Source of the DNA: Paenibacillus sp. 32352
Lineage (GTDB): Bacteria > Bacillota > Bacilli > Paenibacillales > NBRC-103111
Assembly (NCBI RefSeq): GCF_002042965.1
Contig: NZ_MZNT01000003.1
Location: forward strand, 496,001 to 560,000
Direction of reading: 5' to 3'
Length of the DNA stretch: 64,000 bases
Shown piece by piece: positions 27,714 to 35,153 of the stretch (the stretch's first letter is position 1; each line of letters begins with the position of its first letter). The notes below the pieces were generated by a model. That model was not told where the DNA came from and did not search any database. It saw only the letters and a list, made by a program, of their open reading frames with translations. The position numbers were made by a program, and so were the translations under genes.

Positions 27714-28688
27714 ATGGACACAAGTCATACAAAAGTACGCGTCAAGGTGCCGGCGAGCACAGCCAACCTGGGACCCGGCTTCGATACGCTGGGCATGGCG
27801 CTGGATCTCTATGCATGGATAGAAATGGGCATTGCGGAGGAAACGAAAATACATTTGATCGGAGATCAGATGAGCGGCATTCCAACCGACAAGTCCAATC
27901 TGATATATGAAGTGGCTCAAATGGTGTTCGACAAAGCGGGAGTGAAGCATCCTGAGCTTGAAATCTCTATGTACAGCGATATTCCGCTGACAAGAGGGCT
28001 AGGCAGCAGCGCATCTGCGATCGTAGGCGGTTTGGCAGCCGCCAATGCGCTCATCGGCAGCCCGCTCAGCGACGATACGCTCTTTCAGATGGCGACGGAG
28101 CTGGAGCACCACCCCGATAACGTAGGGGCGGCGCTCTTCGGCGGACTCGTCGTCGCCTTCTGGGACGGCGAGCGTGCGGAGCATATCCGCATCGAGCCCG
28201 ACGACCGGCTGGAAGCGCTGGTGGCGATCCCGCACTTCCAGCTGTCGACGGAGAAGGCGCGGCATGTGCTGCCGCGCGAGCAGAGCTTGGCGAATGCCGT
28301 GTTCAACGTCGGGCATTCGTCCGTGCTTGTAGCCGCCTTCTGCACCGGGCGGCTGGATATGATTGCGCGCGCCATGAAGGATGCGCTGCATCAGCCTTAC
28401 CGGGCCGCCCTGGTGCCGGGGCTGGCCAAGATTTTGGCCGAGGCGACGGACCACGGCGCCCTCGGCGTAGCATTGAGCGGAGCGGGGCCTACCATGCTCG
28501 CGCTAGTGGACCGGAACAGCTCCCGCAAGGAGGAGCTGGAGCAATTCCTGCTCGGAACGTTGAAGGAAGAGCAGATCGAGGCAACGCTAATGTGGCTGAA
28601 GCCGGACCGCCACGGAGTTCAATTGTTGACACACTTTGATGAACAGTGTACATTATTCGAAAACATCAAAGGAGATGTCCGTCTATGA
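27714..28688 (+). CDS. thrB: Homoserine kinase
   Basis: 324-aa GHMP kinase phosphorylating homoserine. Motif 1 is VKVPASTANLGPGFDTLGMAL, motif 2 (ATP loop) is PLTRGLGSSASAIVGGLAAAN, and motif 3 is GALGVALSGAGPTMLAL. Its reading frame is GC-rich between about 28080 and 28560. thrC, which usually sits between hom and thrB in Bacillus, is not in the window. AAGGGTAAGGGA lies upstream. The stop overlaps pheA by 4 bp (ATGA). Confidence 0.95.
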   Translation: MDTSHTKVRVKVPASTANLGPGFDTLGMALDLYAWIEMGIAEETKIHLIGDQMSGIPTDKSNLIYEVAQMVFDKAGVKHPELEISMYSDIPLTRGLGSSASAIVGGLAAANALIGSPLSDDTLFQMATELEHHPDNVGAALFGGLVVAFWDGERAEHIRIEPDDRLEALVAIPHFQLSTEKARHVLPREQSLANAVFNVGHSSVLVAAFCTGRLDMIARAMKDALHQPYRAALVPGLAKILAEATDHGALGVALSGAGPTMLALVDRNSSRKEELEQFLLGTLKEEQIEATLMWLKPDRHGVQLLTHFDEQCTLFENIKGDVRL

Positions 28689-29563
28689 AGCGTGTAGCGC
28701 TCCTGGGTCCCGGTACATTCACCGAAGAATCGGCTCATCATTATATGGGGACGAATGCTTTTCATTATGTGAACTGCAAGCTGATCGACGATGTGTTCAG
28801 ATCGACCGTTAACGGGCAAACCGATTACAGCGTCATTCCTATTGAAAATACGTTCGAAGGCTCGGTCAGCCTTCATTTGGATTGGCTTGTCCATGAAGTG
28901 GATCTGCCCATCCAAGCGGAGTACGTGTACCCGATCTCCATCAATCTGTTGTGCAACGAAGCCTTGGGAGATTCACTTGCGGACCGCTGCTCCGTTATTA
29001 AAAAAGTGGTCTCCCATGGGGTGACTTTGTCGCAATGCCGGCAATTTCTGAAAACCTATCTGCCCCACGTGGAGCTGGAGCAGGTGGGGAGCAACGGAGA
29101 GGCGGCAAGGCTTGTCAAGGAGCTTGGACATCGCGAGGTAGCCGCACTGGCTCCATCCGGTGCGGGCTCCCTGTACGGATTACATACATGGGCGCAGGGA
29201 GTTCAAGACCATCAGAACAACTTTACCCGGTTTGTGCTCGTAGGGCCAGAGCCTGTAAGTCTTCCGGAACAATCGGTTGCGATGACGAAGACGACCATTA
29301 CCGTAACGCTTCCGGACGATTATCCGGGAGGCCTGCATCAGCTGCTGTCTGCCTTTGCGTGGCGCCGCATCAACTTATCGAAGATCGAATCGAGACCGAC
29401 GAAGAAGAAGCTCGGCACTTATTATTTCTATATTGATATCGAAGCTTCCATGGATTCCGTTCTGCTGCCGGCGGCCCTTCAAGAAATTGAGGCTATCGGC
29501 TGTCAGGTACGGGTTCTCGGATGCTATCCGACCTATACGTATCAGCCGGTACATTCGGAATAG
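28685..29563 (+). CDS. pheA: Prephenate dehydratase
   Basis: 292-aa enzyme converting prephenate to phenylpyruvate. The PDT domain (about 1-185) begins KRVALLGPGTFTEESAHHYM and contains VIPIENTFEGSV and the catalytic TRF motif in NNFTRFVLVG. The ACT domain has the phenylalanine-binding ESRPTKKKLGTYYFYIDIE. The ATG at 28685 has AAAGGAG upstream and overlaps the thrB stop; an in-frame ATG at 28646 would lie deep in thrB. A terminator follows. Confidence 0.96.
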   Translation: MKRVALLGPGTFTEESAHHYMGTNAFHYVNCKLIDDVFRSTVNGQTDYSVIPIENTFEGSVSLHLDWLVHEVDLPIQAEYVYPISINLLCNEALGDSLADRCSVIKKVVSHGVTLSQCRQFLKTYLPHVELEQVGSNGEAARLVKELGHREVAALAPSGAGSLYGLHTWAQGVQDHQNNFTRFVLVGPEPVSLPEQSVAMTKTTITVTLPDDYPGGLHQLLSAFAWRRINLSKIESRPTKKKLGTYYFYIDIEASMDSVLLPAALQEIEAIGCQVRVLGCYPTYTYQPVHSE

Positions 29564-29620
29564 GATGATCCGAAACGAAATGCCACGTAATGAATAACCA
29601 GCAAAGCTTCATCATACAAT

Positions 29621-29679
29621 GAGCAGGGAAAACCGTCGTTACCATCCCATGGAACGATAGGCATTTCCCCGCTTTTTTT
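29621..29679 (+). terminator. Long-stem terminator after pheA
   Basis: AGCAGGGAAAACCGTCGTT pairs imperfectly with AACGATAGGCATTTCCCCGCT, followed by TTTTTTTG. The rest of the 365-bp gap to safA holds only the weak promoter candidate and the safA ribosome site. Confidence 0.85.
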
Positions 29680-29721
29680 GTTTGTAAATAGTGTTATGTG
29701 GATTTTTTTCCAAGGTTCATG

Positions 29722-29749
29722 GTCAAATGCCTACCAACCTGCATAAACT
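29722..29749 (+). promoter_or_regulatory. Possible sigma-E-type promoter of safA
   Basis: GTCAAAT (29722-29728) and CATAAACT (29742-29749), 13 bp apart, resemble sigma-E elements with mismatches. safA is a mother-cell gene in Bacillus. Weak by sequence alone. Confidence 0.35.
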
Positions 29750-29928
29750 GTATTGTCATTTTGTTTTGGCACGCGTAATGTTTAGGCTTTTACCCCTTGT
29801 GAAGGCGGCTTGAAGCATCTAAGGCAGTTAACGTGCTATGCGAAAGCGAGAAACGGACCCCTCCGACAGTACATGGAACGCCGCTACATGGGAAGTTTCT
29901 CAAAGAAAATGTTAAGGAGGTTTATGCA

Positions 29929-31740
29929 GTGAAAATCCATATGGTCAAGAAAGGCGAATCGCTCTACCTCATCGCTCAAAAGTATCATGTTGATTTGGAT
30001 AAGTTAATTGAGATGAACCCGCAGATCACGGATCCCAACGTTATTGATGTCGGAATGAAAGTCAAAATTCCGAACGGCCCGACGCCCGTAGAACCAGCGG
30101 ACGATTTTCTCTACAAGCATACGGTAGTTCAAGGGGATACGCTGTGGAAGCTATCCAAGGCTTGGAACATCCCGCTGAACCAGCTGATTGAGGCCAATCC
30201 GCAATTGAAAAATCCGAATGTGCTAATGACCGGAGACATCGTAAATATTCCTAAAGCAAAGCATCAGCAGGGAGACCACCATTACCCGCACCATCATCAT
30301 AAGAAAAACACAGCTCCTATTCAGCCTGCACCAACTCCGGTATCGCCAATACAGACGGCTCCTGCTCCAAAACCGCCTGAACATATTGAAGCGCCGAAGC
30401 CTAATGTAGAAATGCCGATTATGCCTATCATGCCCATCATGCCGATGGCGCCTAATGTGAACGAGCAGATCTCTCCGGAAGCGGTCATGCCTAATGTGAA
30501 CCAGCAGCCCTTTATTCCGGAAATGCAAGTATCGCCTAGCGCGGTTCAGCCCAATGTGAATCAGCAGCCCTTTGTTCCGGAAATGCAAGTATCGCCGAGT
30601 GCGGTTCAGCCCAATGTGAATCAACAGCCCTATTTTCCGGAAATGCCTGTATCGCCCAGCGAGATTCAGCCTAACGTGAATCAACAGCCCTTTTTCCCAG
30701 AAATGCCTGTATCGCCTAGCGCGGTTCAGCCTAATGTGAATCAGCAGCCCTTTTTTCCGGAAATGCCTGTATCGCCCAGCGCCATTCAGCCTAGTGTGAA
30801 CCAACAGCCTTATATTCCGGAAATGCCGATAATGCCGAGTGCTACACAACCCGCTCCTTCCTTCATGCCGAACGCGCCGCAGCCCTATCCCTCGGTAATG
30901 CCATCTTATGAGCAGCCTGGAGTAAACAGCGCCATATCTCCTTTTTCCGATAATGCCAATGTGATGGGTGCGGAAGCAACGCCGAATGCGCCGTTCCACC
31001 AGCCTTCGTCCAACTTGTTTGAACAATTCCAGGTTCCGGCAACCGAAGCTATGAGCTATGGGCAGATGAGTCCGAATTACTGGCCTCAGCAAGAAATGCC
31101 CATGATGTGGCCGCAGCAGGAGCAGCCGTATCCGCCTATGCAGCAAATGCCTGGGGCCGAGCAAATGCCATATCAGCCTTTTGCGGCACCGATGCCGGAA
31201 ATGTACGGATTTATCCCGCAAGCTGGCGGCGGCTGCGGTTGCGGAGGGGAACAGGTCTCTCCGGCTTACGAGAAAGGCAAACCGTTCCCTAATGTTTCGC
31301 CAATGGAAAGTCCATACATGTTCCAGCCGGAGATGCCTTCTTATCCGAATGCTCCGTTTCCGGGTATGGCCTATCCGACCTCCGTCAGCCCTGAAAGCGA
31401 AGCTCCTTACTATCAAGGAGGTTTTTTTCCGCAGACGGCCGGAGCTTTTACAGGTCCTGCATATCCCATGTACGGGTATCCAATGCCTTCGATATCCTCT
31501 TACGGCGGCGGTTATGATGACTGCGGGTGCGATGACACGTCGATAGGCAGGGAGCAGCCGGTGCAAGCGGCAGAGGAGGAAGCCGCCATGGTTTCCAGAA
31601 ATAATCAAAAGTCCGAACCCAAAAGCACAAACAAGAAAAAACGCGGCAATCAGGCTGTGATAAGCCGTATTTCCCACACCCCGCGCAGAAGACGCGCAAG
31701 CTCTTCCAAATCCAATAAAAGTCCATGGATTAACGTTTAA
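29929..31740 (+). CDS. safA: SafA-like spore coat morphogenetic protein with two LysM domains
   Basis: 603-aa mother-cell protein expected at the spore cortex-coat interface. It begins with LysM 1 (HMVKKGESLYLIAQKYHVDLDKLIEMNPQI region, about 3-48) and LysM 2 (HTVVQGDTLWKLSKAWNIPLNQLIEANP, about 63-108), then a His-rich patch. Six 20-residue repeats (core PNVNQQPFxPEMxVSPSA), a long P/M/Q/Y-rich region with CGCGG and DDCGCDD clusters, and a basic tail (RISHTPRRRRASSSKSNK) follow. GTG 29929 has AAGGAGG 8 nt upstream; the open frame before it is not used. Gene order pheB-pheA-safA-bofC-ruv matches Bacillus. Only the LysM part is conserved; the rest is lineage-specific. Confidence 0.85.
   Translation: MKIHMVKKGESLYLIAQKYHVDLDKLIEMNPQITDPNVIDVGMKVKIPNGPTPVEPADDFLYKHTVVQGDTLWKLSKAWNIPLNQLIEANPQLKNPNVLMTGDIVNIPKAKHQQGDHHYPHHHHKKNTAPIQPAPTPVSPIQTAPAPKPPEHIEAPKPNVEMPIMPIMPIMPMAPNVNEQISPEAVMPNVNQQPFIPEMQVSPSAVQPNVNQQPFVPEMQVSPSAVQPNVNQQPYFPEMPVSPSEIQPNVNQQPFFPEMPVSPSAVQPNVNQQPFFPEMPVSPSAIQPSVNQQPYIPEMPIMPSATQPAPSFMPNAPQPYPSVMPSYEQPGVNSAISPFSDNANVMGAEATPNAPFHQPSSNLFEQFQVPATEAMSYGQMSPNYWPQQEMPMMWPQQEQPYPPMQQMPGAEQMPYQPFAAPMPEMYGFIPQAGGGCGCGGEQVSPAYEKGKPFPNVSPMESPYMFQPEMPSYPNAPFPGMAYPTSVSPESEAPYYQGGFFPQTAGAFTGPAYPMYGYPMPSISSYGGGYDDCGCDDTSIGREQPVQAAEEEAAMVSRNNQKSEPKSTNKKKRGNQAVISRISHTPRRRRASSSKSNKSPWINV
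30481..30840 (+). repeat. Six tandem 60-bp repeats inside safA
   Basis: Each 60-bp unit encodes 20 residues of the form V/IxPNVNQQPFxPEMxVSPSA. Units 2-5 are nearly identical at DNA level, whereas units 1 and 6 have diverged. A decayed unit (PNVNEQISPEAVM) precedes them. The period is in frame, so copy number can change without breaking the gene. Confidence 0.95.
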
Positions 31741-31758
31741 TTGCATGGCATAAGTACA

Positions 31759-31787
31759 GCCGGGAGCGAATGCCTCCGGTTTTTTTG
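31759..31787 (+). terminator. Terminator after safA
   Basis: CCGGGAG(GC) pairs with (GC)CTCCGG around GAAT-type loop sequence, followed by TTTTTTT. Confidence 0.85.
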
Positions 31788-31824
31788 TGTTTTCATCTTC
31801 CGAAAAGGCTCCGTATAATCCCCT

Positions 31825-31855
31825 TGAACACTGGGAAAAATGGTAAAACATACTT
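31825..31855 (+). promoter_or_regulatory. Putative sigma-G (forespore) promoter of bofC
   Basis: TGAACA (31825-31830) and CATACTT (31849-31855) are 18 bp apart, one mismatch each from sigma-G consensus TGAATA and CATACTA. B. subtilis bofC is forespore-expressed. The predicted leader is only about 14 nt and contains the AGAAGGGGA ribosome site. Confidence 0.6.
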
Positions 31856-31875
31856 TATGTTAGAAGGGGATTCGG

Positions 31876-32550
31876 ATGATTCTTCTAAGCTTGCTGAACA
31901 GAATTAAGAAAAAGCTTCGTTGGAAACGGCGCTGGCTCACTTTGGCGGCCATTGTATTCGTAGCCGGCATGTCCTCACTTGCTTTTATTATGCTAAAAGG
32001 CGGCACAGGCACCGATAAGCTGGAATGGTCTCCAGGGGATCAGCCGGTGTTCGGAACACAAATCCGTCCAACACTGCAAAGGGAGGATGAAGTGCAGGCT
32101 ATGGTGAAGCAAATCGAGGGGCAGCGTGGAGCTTATGCCAGGAAGCTGTATGTCTGCGGAGAAGAAGTCCAAATGCTGGGAAGAATGACATCTGCGCAAA
32201 TATTACAGTATCATAAAGAGCACCCTACGCTAACCGTGTCGATAGGAGAGGGCGGGGACGTTTATTTTACCGAGCAAATCGATGATTTGTCACCGCAATG
32301 CAAGTCCAATGCCTACTTCGGTCTCGATAGTAAGGGAAATCTTTCCTTATTCGAGGGTGTGCCCGAAAGTAATCAGGTGCTTAGAACCTTTTTCCAGCTA
32401 AACATTGAATTCTTGGAAAGCAGCTTGCCGAGAGAGACAGTAAAGCAGCTCTACCGCGGAATTCCGGTAAGCAATTTGGATGAGTATAACAGCGTGCTAT
32501 CGACCTTTGCCGATTTTGCAGTGGAGGACCAGGCCAAAGCGCTGCACTGA
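31876..32550 (+). CDS. bofC: BofC, forespore regulator of the sigma-K checkpoint
   Basis: 224-aa secreted or membrane-anchored protein. An N-terminal basic stretch and helix (about 21-41, LTLAAIVFVAGMSSLAFIML) precede the conserved core: YVCGEEVQMLGRMT, the hP...TVSIGEGGDVYFTEQIDDLSPQCK block, NAYFGLDSKGNLSLFEG, and FFQLNIEFLESSLP. In Bacillus, BofC in the intermembrane space inhibits the SpoIVB protease, which signals to SpoIVFA/SpoIVFB. Both of those partners are encoded in this window. It lies directly before ruvC-ruvA as in Bacillus. Confidence 0.9.
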   Translation: MILLSLLNRIKKKLRWKRRWLTLAAIVFVAGMSSLAFIMLKGGTGTDKLEWSPGDQPVFGTQIRPTLQREDEVQAMVKQIEGQRGAYARKLYVCGEEVQMLGRMTSAQILQYHKEHPTLTVSIGEGGDVYFTEQIDDLSPQCKSNAYFGLDSKGNLSLFEGVPESNQVLRTFFQLNIEFLESSLPRETVKQLYRGIPVSNLDEYNSVLSTFADFAVEDQAKALH

Positions 32551-32559
32551 ACGAAAAAA

Positions 32560-32609
32560 CAAAAGAGAGACGATTCGTTGGAAGAGTGACGAGTCGTCTT
32601 TCTTTTTTA
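32560..32609 (+). terminator. Terminator after bofC
   Basis: AAAGAGAGACGATTCGT pairs with ACGAGTCGTCTTTCTTT (small mismatches) over GGAAGAGTG-type loop, ending in TTTTTT. Confidence 0.87.
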
Positions 32610-32749
32610 TTGAGAAGCTTATAGATTCCCGGGCTTACCGCCAAGGCAATGTCAGGGCGCGGGTTGTTAATGAAAACACTGCAGCCATGGATGGCTTTGC
32701 AGGGGGAATTTGTGTCCTTTAGGGCGTGTTCATGCGCGGTAATATCTGC

Positions 32750-32777
32750 TATAATGGCATGTGAACACATATGTTCG
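32750..32777 (+). promoter_or_regulatory. ruvC promoter -10 with LexA-like half operator
   Basis: TATAAT (32750-32755) is followed at 32764-32777 by AACACATATGTTCG. Eleven of 14 bases match the Bacillus LexA/DinR ideal CGAACATATGTTCG: the right arm and centre are intact and the left arm is degenerate. A GAAC lies 2 bp out of register on the left. SOS control of ruv genes would make sense, but the site is imperfect. Confidence 0.4.
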
Positions 32778-32805
32778 GTTTTGTAGGATGGGAGAGTGCT
32801 GCATT

Positions 32806-33309
32806 TTGCGCATTATGGGGATTGATCCGGGGATTGCGATTGTAGGCTTCGGGTTTATTGATAAGCAAGGGTCCCGGCTGGTGCCGGTTCAATACGGATG
32901 TATTCAGACGGAAGCCCATACGGATGGGGCATTGAGATTGAAAATGGTCTATGACGCAACGGTGCAGCTGATAGACAAATATAAGCCGGATGCGGTGGCG
33001 ATCGAGAAGCTGTTTTTTAACCGGAATGTGACTACGGCGTTCACGGTTGGCCAGGCAAGAGGGGTCATGATGCTGGCGGCGGTGCAGCAAGGAATTCCTA
33101 TAGGAGAATACACGCCGTTGCAAGTGAAGCAGGCGGTCGTAGGTTATGGGAAGGCGGAGAAAAAGCAGGTGCAGGAAATGGTTCGCATGTTCTTGAATTT
33201 GTCCGCCGTTCCAAAGCCGGACGATGTCGCTGATGCTTTGGCAGTGGCGATTTGCCATGCCCATTCCTCGACACTCCATCAAAAAATAAACGAGGTAAAC
33301 AAAAGATGA
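32806..33309 (+). CDS. ruvC: Holliday junction resolvase RuvC
   Basis: 167-aa endonuclease cutting branched DNA as a dimer. The start is TTG 32806 (LRIMGIDPGIAIVGFG), 9 nt after GGGAGAG; upstream in-frame ATGs lack spaced sites. Catalytic acids are D7 (GIDPG), E in VAIEKLFFNRN, and the D pair in KPDDVADALAVAICHAH. Bacillus subtilis has no RuvC, but many other Firmicutes including Paenibacillus do. It overlaps ruvA by 4 bp. Confidence 0.96.
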   Translation: MRIMGIDPGIAIVGFGFIDKQGSRLVPVQYGCIQTEAHTDGALRLKMVYDATVQLIDKYKPDAVAIEKLFFNRNVTTAFTVGQARGVMMLAAVQQGIPIGEYTPLQVKQAVVGYGKAEKKQVQEMVRMFLNLSAVPKPDDVADALAVAICHAHSSTLHQKINEVNKR

Positions 33310-33938
33310 TCGATTACTTAAGAGGTAACGTTGTACATAGAGAAACTGAATATGTCGTCCTGGATGTACGCGGTGTAGGCTATCGTGTTTTTTGCGCCAA
33401 TCCTTTCTCGGTACAGCTGAGCAATAGCGAGGAAATCACGATGTACATTCACTATCATGTGCGTGAAGATGCTCATCTGTTGTTCGGCTTTACAAGCCGG
33501 GAAGAGCAGGCCTTGTTCCGCACGCTGCTGGATGTGAACGGGATTGGGCCAAAGGTTGCGATCGGCGTCCTTGCAGGGGGACGACCGGAAGTGATTGCGG
33601 CAGCTATTCAGCAGGAGAATATCAGCTTCCTGACGAAGCTGCCGGGGATCGGCCGGAAGACGGCGCAGCGAATGATACTGGATTTGAAGGACAAGCTCGG
33701 CGGGATGCAATCGATCGGGAACTCGCTCGTATATGCAGGCGGAGCAGAAGTATCGGATGCACCGCAAGGCGGCACAGCCTGGAGCGAGGCCAAGGCGGCT
33801 CTGCTTGCTCTCGGGTATACGGAGGCGGAAGCAGACCGGGCCGGTCAAGCGATTAAACCGAAGCTGCAGGGCGGCGAGACGGTAGATGCGTTAATGAAGC
33901 TTGCTCTGCAAGCCTTGTACCAGCAAGCGACGAGATAA
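33306..33938 (+). CDS. ruvA: Holliday junction DNA helicase subunit RuvA
   Basis: 210-aa tetrameric junction-binding protein. Domain I starts MIDYLRGNVVHRETEYVVLDVRGVGYRV. HhH motifs follow (FRTLLDVNGIGPKVAIGVL, LTKLPGIGRKTAQRMILDLKDKL). Domain III ends AKAALLALGYTEAEADRA...MKLALQALY and contacts RuvB. The ATG overlaps the ruvC stop (ATGA). The gap to ruvB is 150 bp and carries hairpin repeats. Confidence 0.97.
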   Translation: MIDYLRGNVVHRETEYVVLDVRGVGYRVFCANPFSVQLSNSEEITMYIHYHVREDAHLLFGFTSREEQALFRTLLDVNGIGPKVAIGVLAGGRPEVIAAAIQQENISFLTKLPGIGRKTAQRMILDLKDKLGGMQSIGNSLVYAGGAEVSDAPQGGTAWSEAKAALLALGYTEAEADRAGQAIKPKLQGGETVDALMKLALQALYQQATR

Positions 33939-33965
33939 GCTGCAGCGTGAGGAGCATTCGTTTCA

Positions 33966-34070
33966 GCTTCAAATGACCGCGAAACTCAAAGCGGATGCTT
34001 ACGAAGTTAGTTTCGCTATCGCGAAACTTTAAGCGAATGCTTACGAACCTAGTTTCGCCATCGCGAAACT
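33966..34070 (+). repeat. Tandem 42-bp hairpin-linker array in the ruvB leader
   Basis: Two perfect 20-nt hairpins, AGTTTCGCTATCGCGAAACT (34009-34028) and AGTTTCGCCATCGCGAAACT (34051-34070), follow a decayed unit ending GCGAAACT at 33986. All three right arms are spaced by 42 bp. The 22-nt linkers share AAGCGnATGCTTACGAA. The last hairpin is followed by TTAAGGAGG and the ruvB ATG in place of the linker. Loop changes (CTAT/CCAT) keep the stem intact. Confidence 0.9.
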
Positions 34071-34088
34071 TTAAGGAGGACCACAACC

Positions 34089-35093
34089 ATGGAAGACAGG
34101 ATCATTTCTGCCAACCTGATGATGGAAGATCAGGGGATGGAATTAAGCCTGCGTCCGAGATATTTGGCCGAGTATATCGGACAAGCTCAAGCGAAGGAAA
34201 ATTTGAAGATTTATATAGAGGCAGCCAAGATGCGGAAGGAAGCGCTGGATCACGTCCTTTTATATGGCCCTCCCGGTCTCGGGAAGACCACTTTATCCAA
34301 CATTATCGCAAATGAGCTGGGAGTGAACGTGCGTACCACCTCCGGACCTGCGATTGAGCGTCCCGGCGATCTGGCAGCCATTTTGACCAATTTGCAGGAA
34401 GGCGACGTCTTGTTTATCGACGAAATTCATCGCCTTCATCGTACGGTTGAAGAAGTGCTGTACCCAGCAATGGAGGATTTTGCGCTCGACATTATTATCG
34501 GCAAAGGGCCGAGTGCGCGTTCGGTCAGACTTGATTTGCCAGCCTTTACACTGGTGGGGGCAACCACCCGTGTCGGGCTCTTATCCGCTCCTCTCCGCGA
34601 CAGGTTCGGGGTGGTCAGCCGGCTGGAGTACTACACCGTTGAGGAGCTTGCGTACATTGTCAGCCGCACGGCTGACATTTTGCAGGTGCAAATTGTCGGA
34701 GAGGCTTCGGAGGAGATCGGGAAACGATCCCGCGGAACGCCGCGTATCGCCAATCGGCTGTTAAAACGGGTACGCGATTATGCCCAAGTGAAGGGCGACG
34801 GCATCATTACGCTGGATATTGCGCAGAGAGCGCTGCTTGGGATTCAAATCGATCATTTGGGGCTGGACGAGATCGATCATAAGATGCTGCGGGCGATTAT
34901 ACTCACCTTCCAGGGCGGCCCCGTCGGGCTGGATACCATTGCCGCTACGATCGGAGAAGAAAGCCAAACGATAGAAGATGTATATGAGCCGTATTTGCTG
35001 CAAATCGGATTTTTGCAGCGGACGCCCCGCGGACGGATGGCTACTCATTTGGCCTACAGCCATTTGGGGCTGCCTATGCCGGACAACCGCTAG
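34089..35093 (+). CDS. ruvB: Holliday junction DNA helicase motor RuvB
   Basis: 334-aa AAA+ hexameric motor driving branch migration with RuvA. Walker A is [13 protein letters not shown], Walker B is [11 protein letters not shown], sensor 1 is [20 protein letters not shown], and the arginine-finger region is [17 protein letters not shown]. The C-terminal winged helix ends [14 protein letters not shown] ([17 protein letters not shown]). AAGGAGG follows the last leader hairpin and lies 10 nt before the ATG. Confidence 0.98.
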   Translation: MEDRIISANLMMEDQGMELSLRPRYLAEYIGQAQAKENLKIYIEAAKMRKEALDHVLLYGPPGLGKTTLSNIIANELGVNVRTTSGPAIERPGDLAAILTNLQEGDVLFIDEIHRLHRTVEEVLYPAMEDFALDIIIGKGPSARSVRLDLPAFTLVGATTRVGLLSAPLRDRFGVVSRLEYYTVEELAYIVSRTADILQVQIVGEASEEIGKRSRGTPRIANRLLKRVRDYAQVKGDGIITLDIAQRALLGIQIDHLGLDEIDHKMLRAIILTFQGGPVGLDTIAATIGEESQTIEDVYEPYLLQIGFLQRTPRGRMATHLAYSHLGLPMPDNR

Positions 35094-35153
35094 CAATATT
35101 ACAGGTGCAGGAGAAGAGTGCACTCATCATCGTCAGAGAGGGGAACGCTGAAA

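Noticed and set aside
30223..31851. 542-aa open frame antisense to safA, rich in Arg and His
   Set aside because: It mirrors the low-complexity repeat region of safA, has no ribosome site or domain, and spans terminator and promoter sequences.
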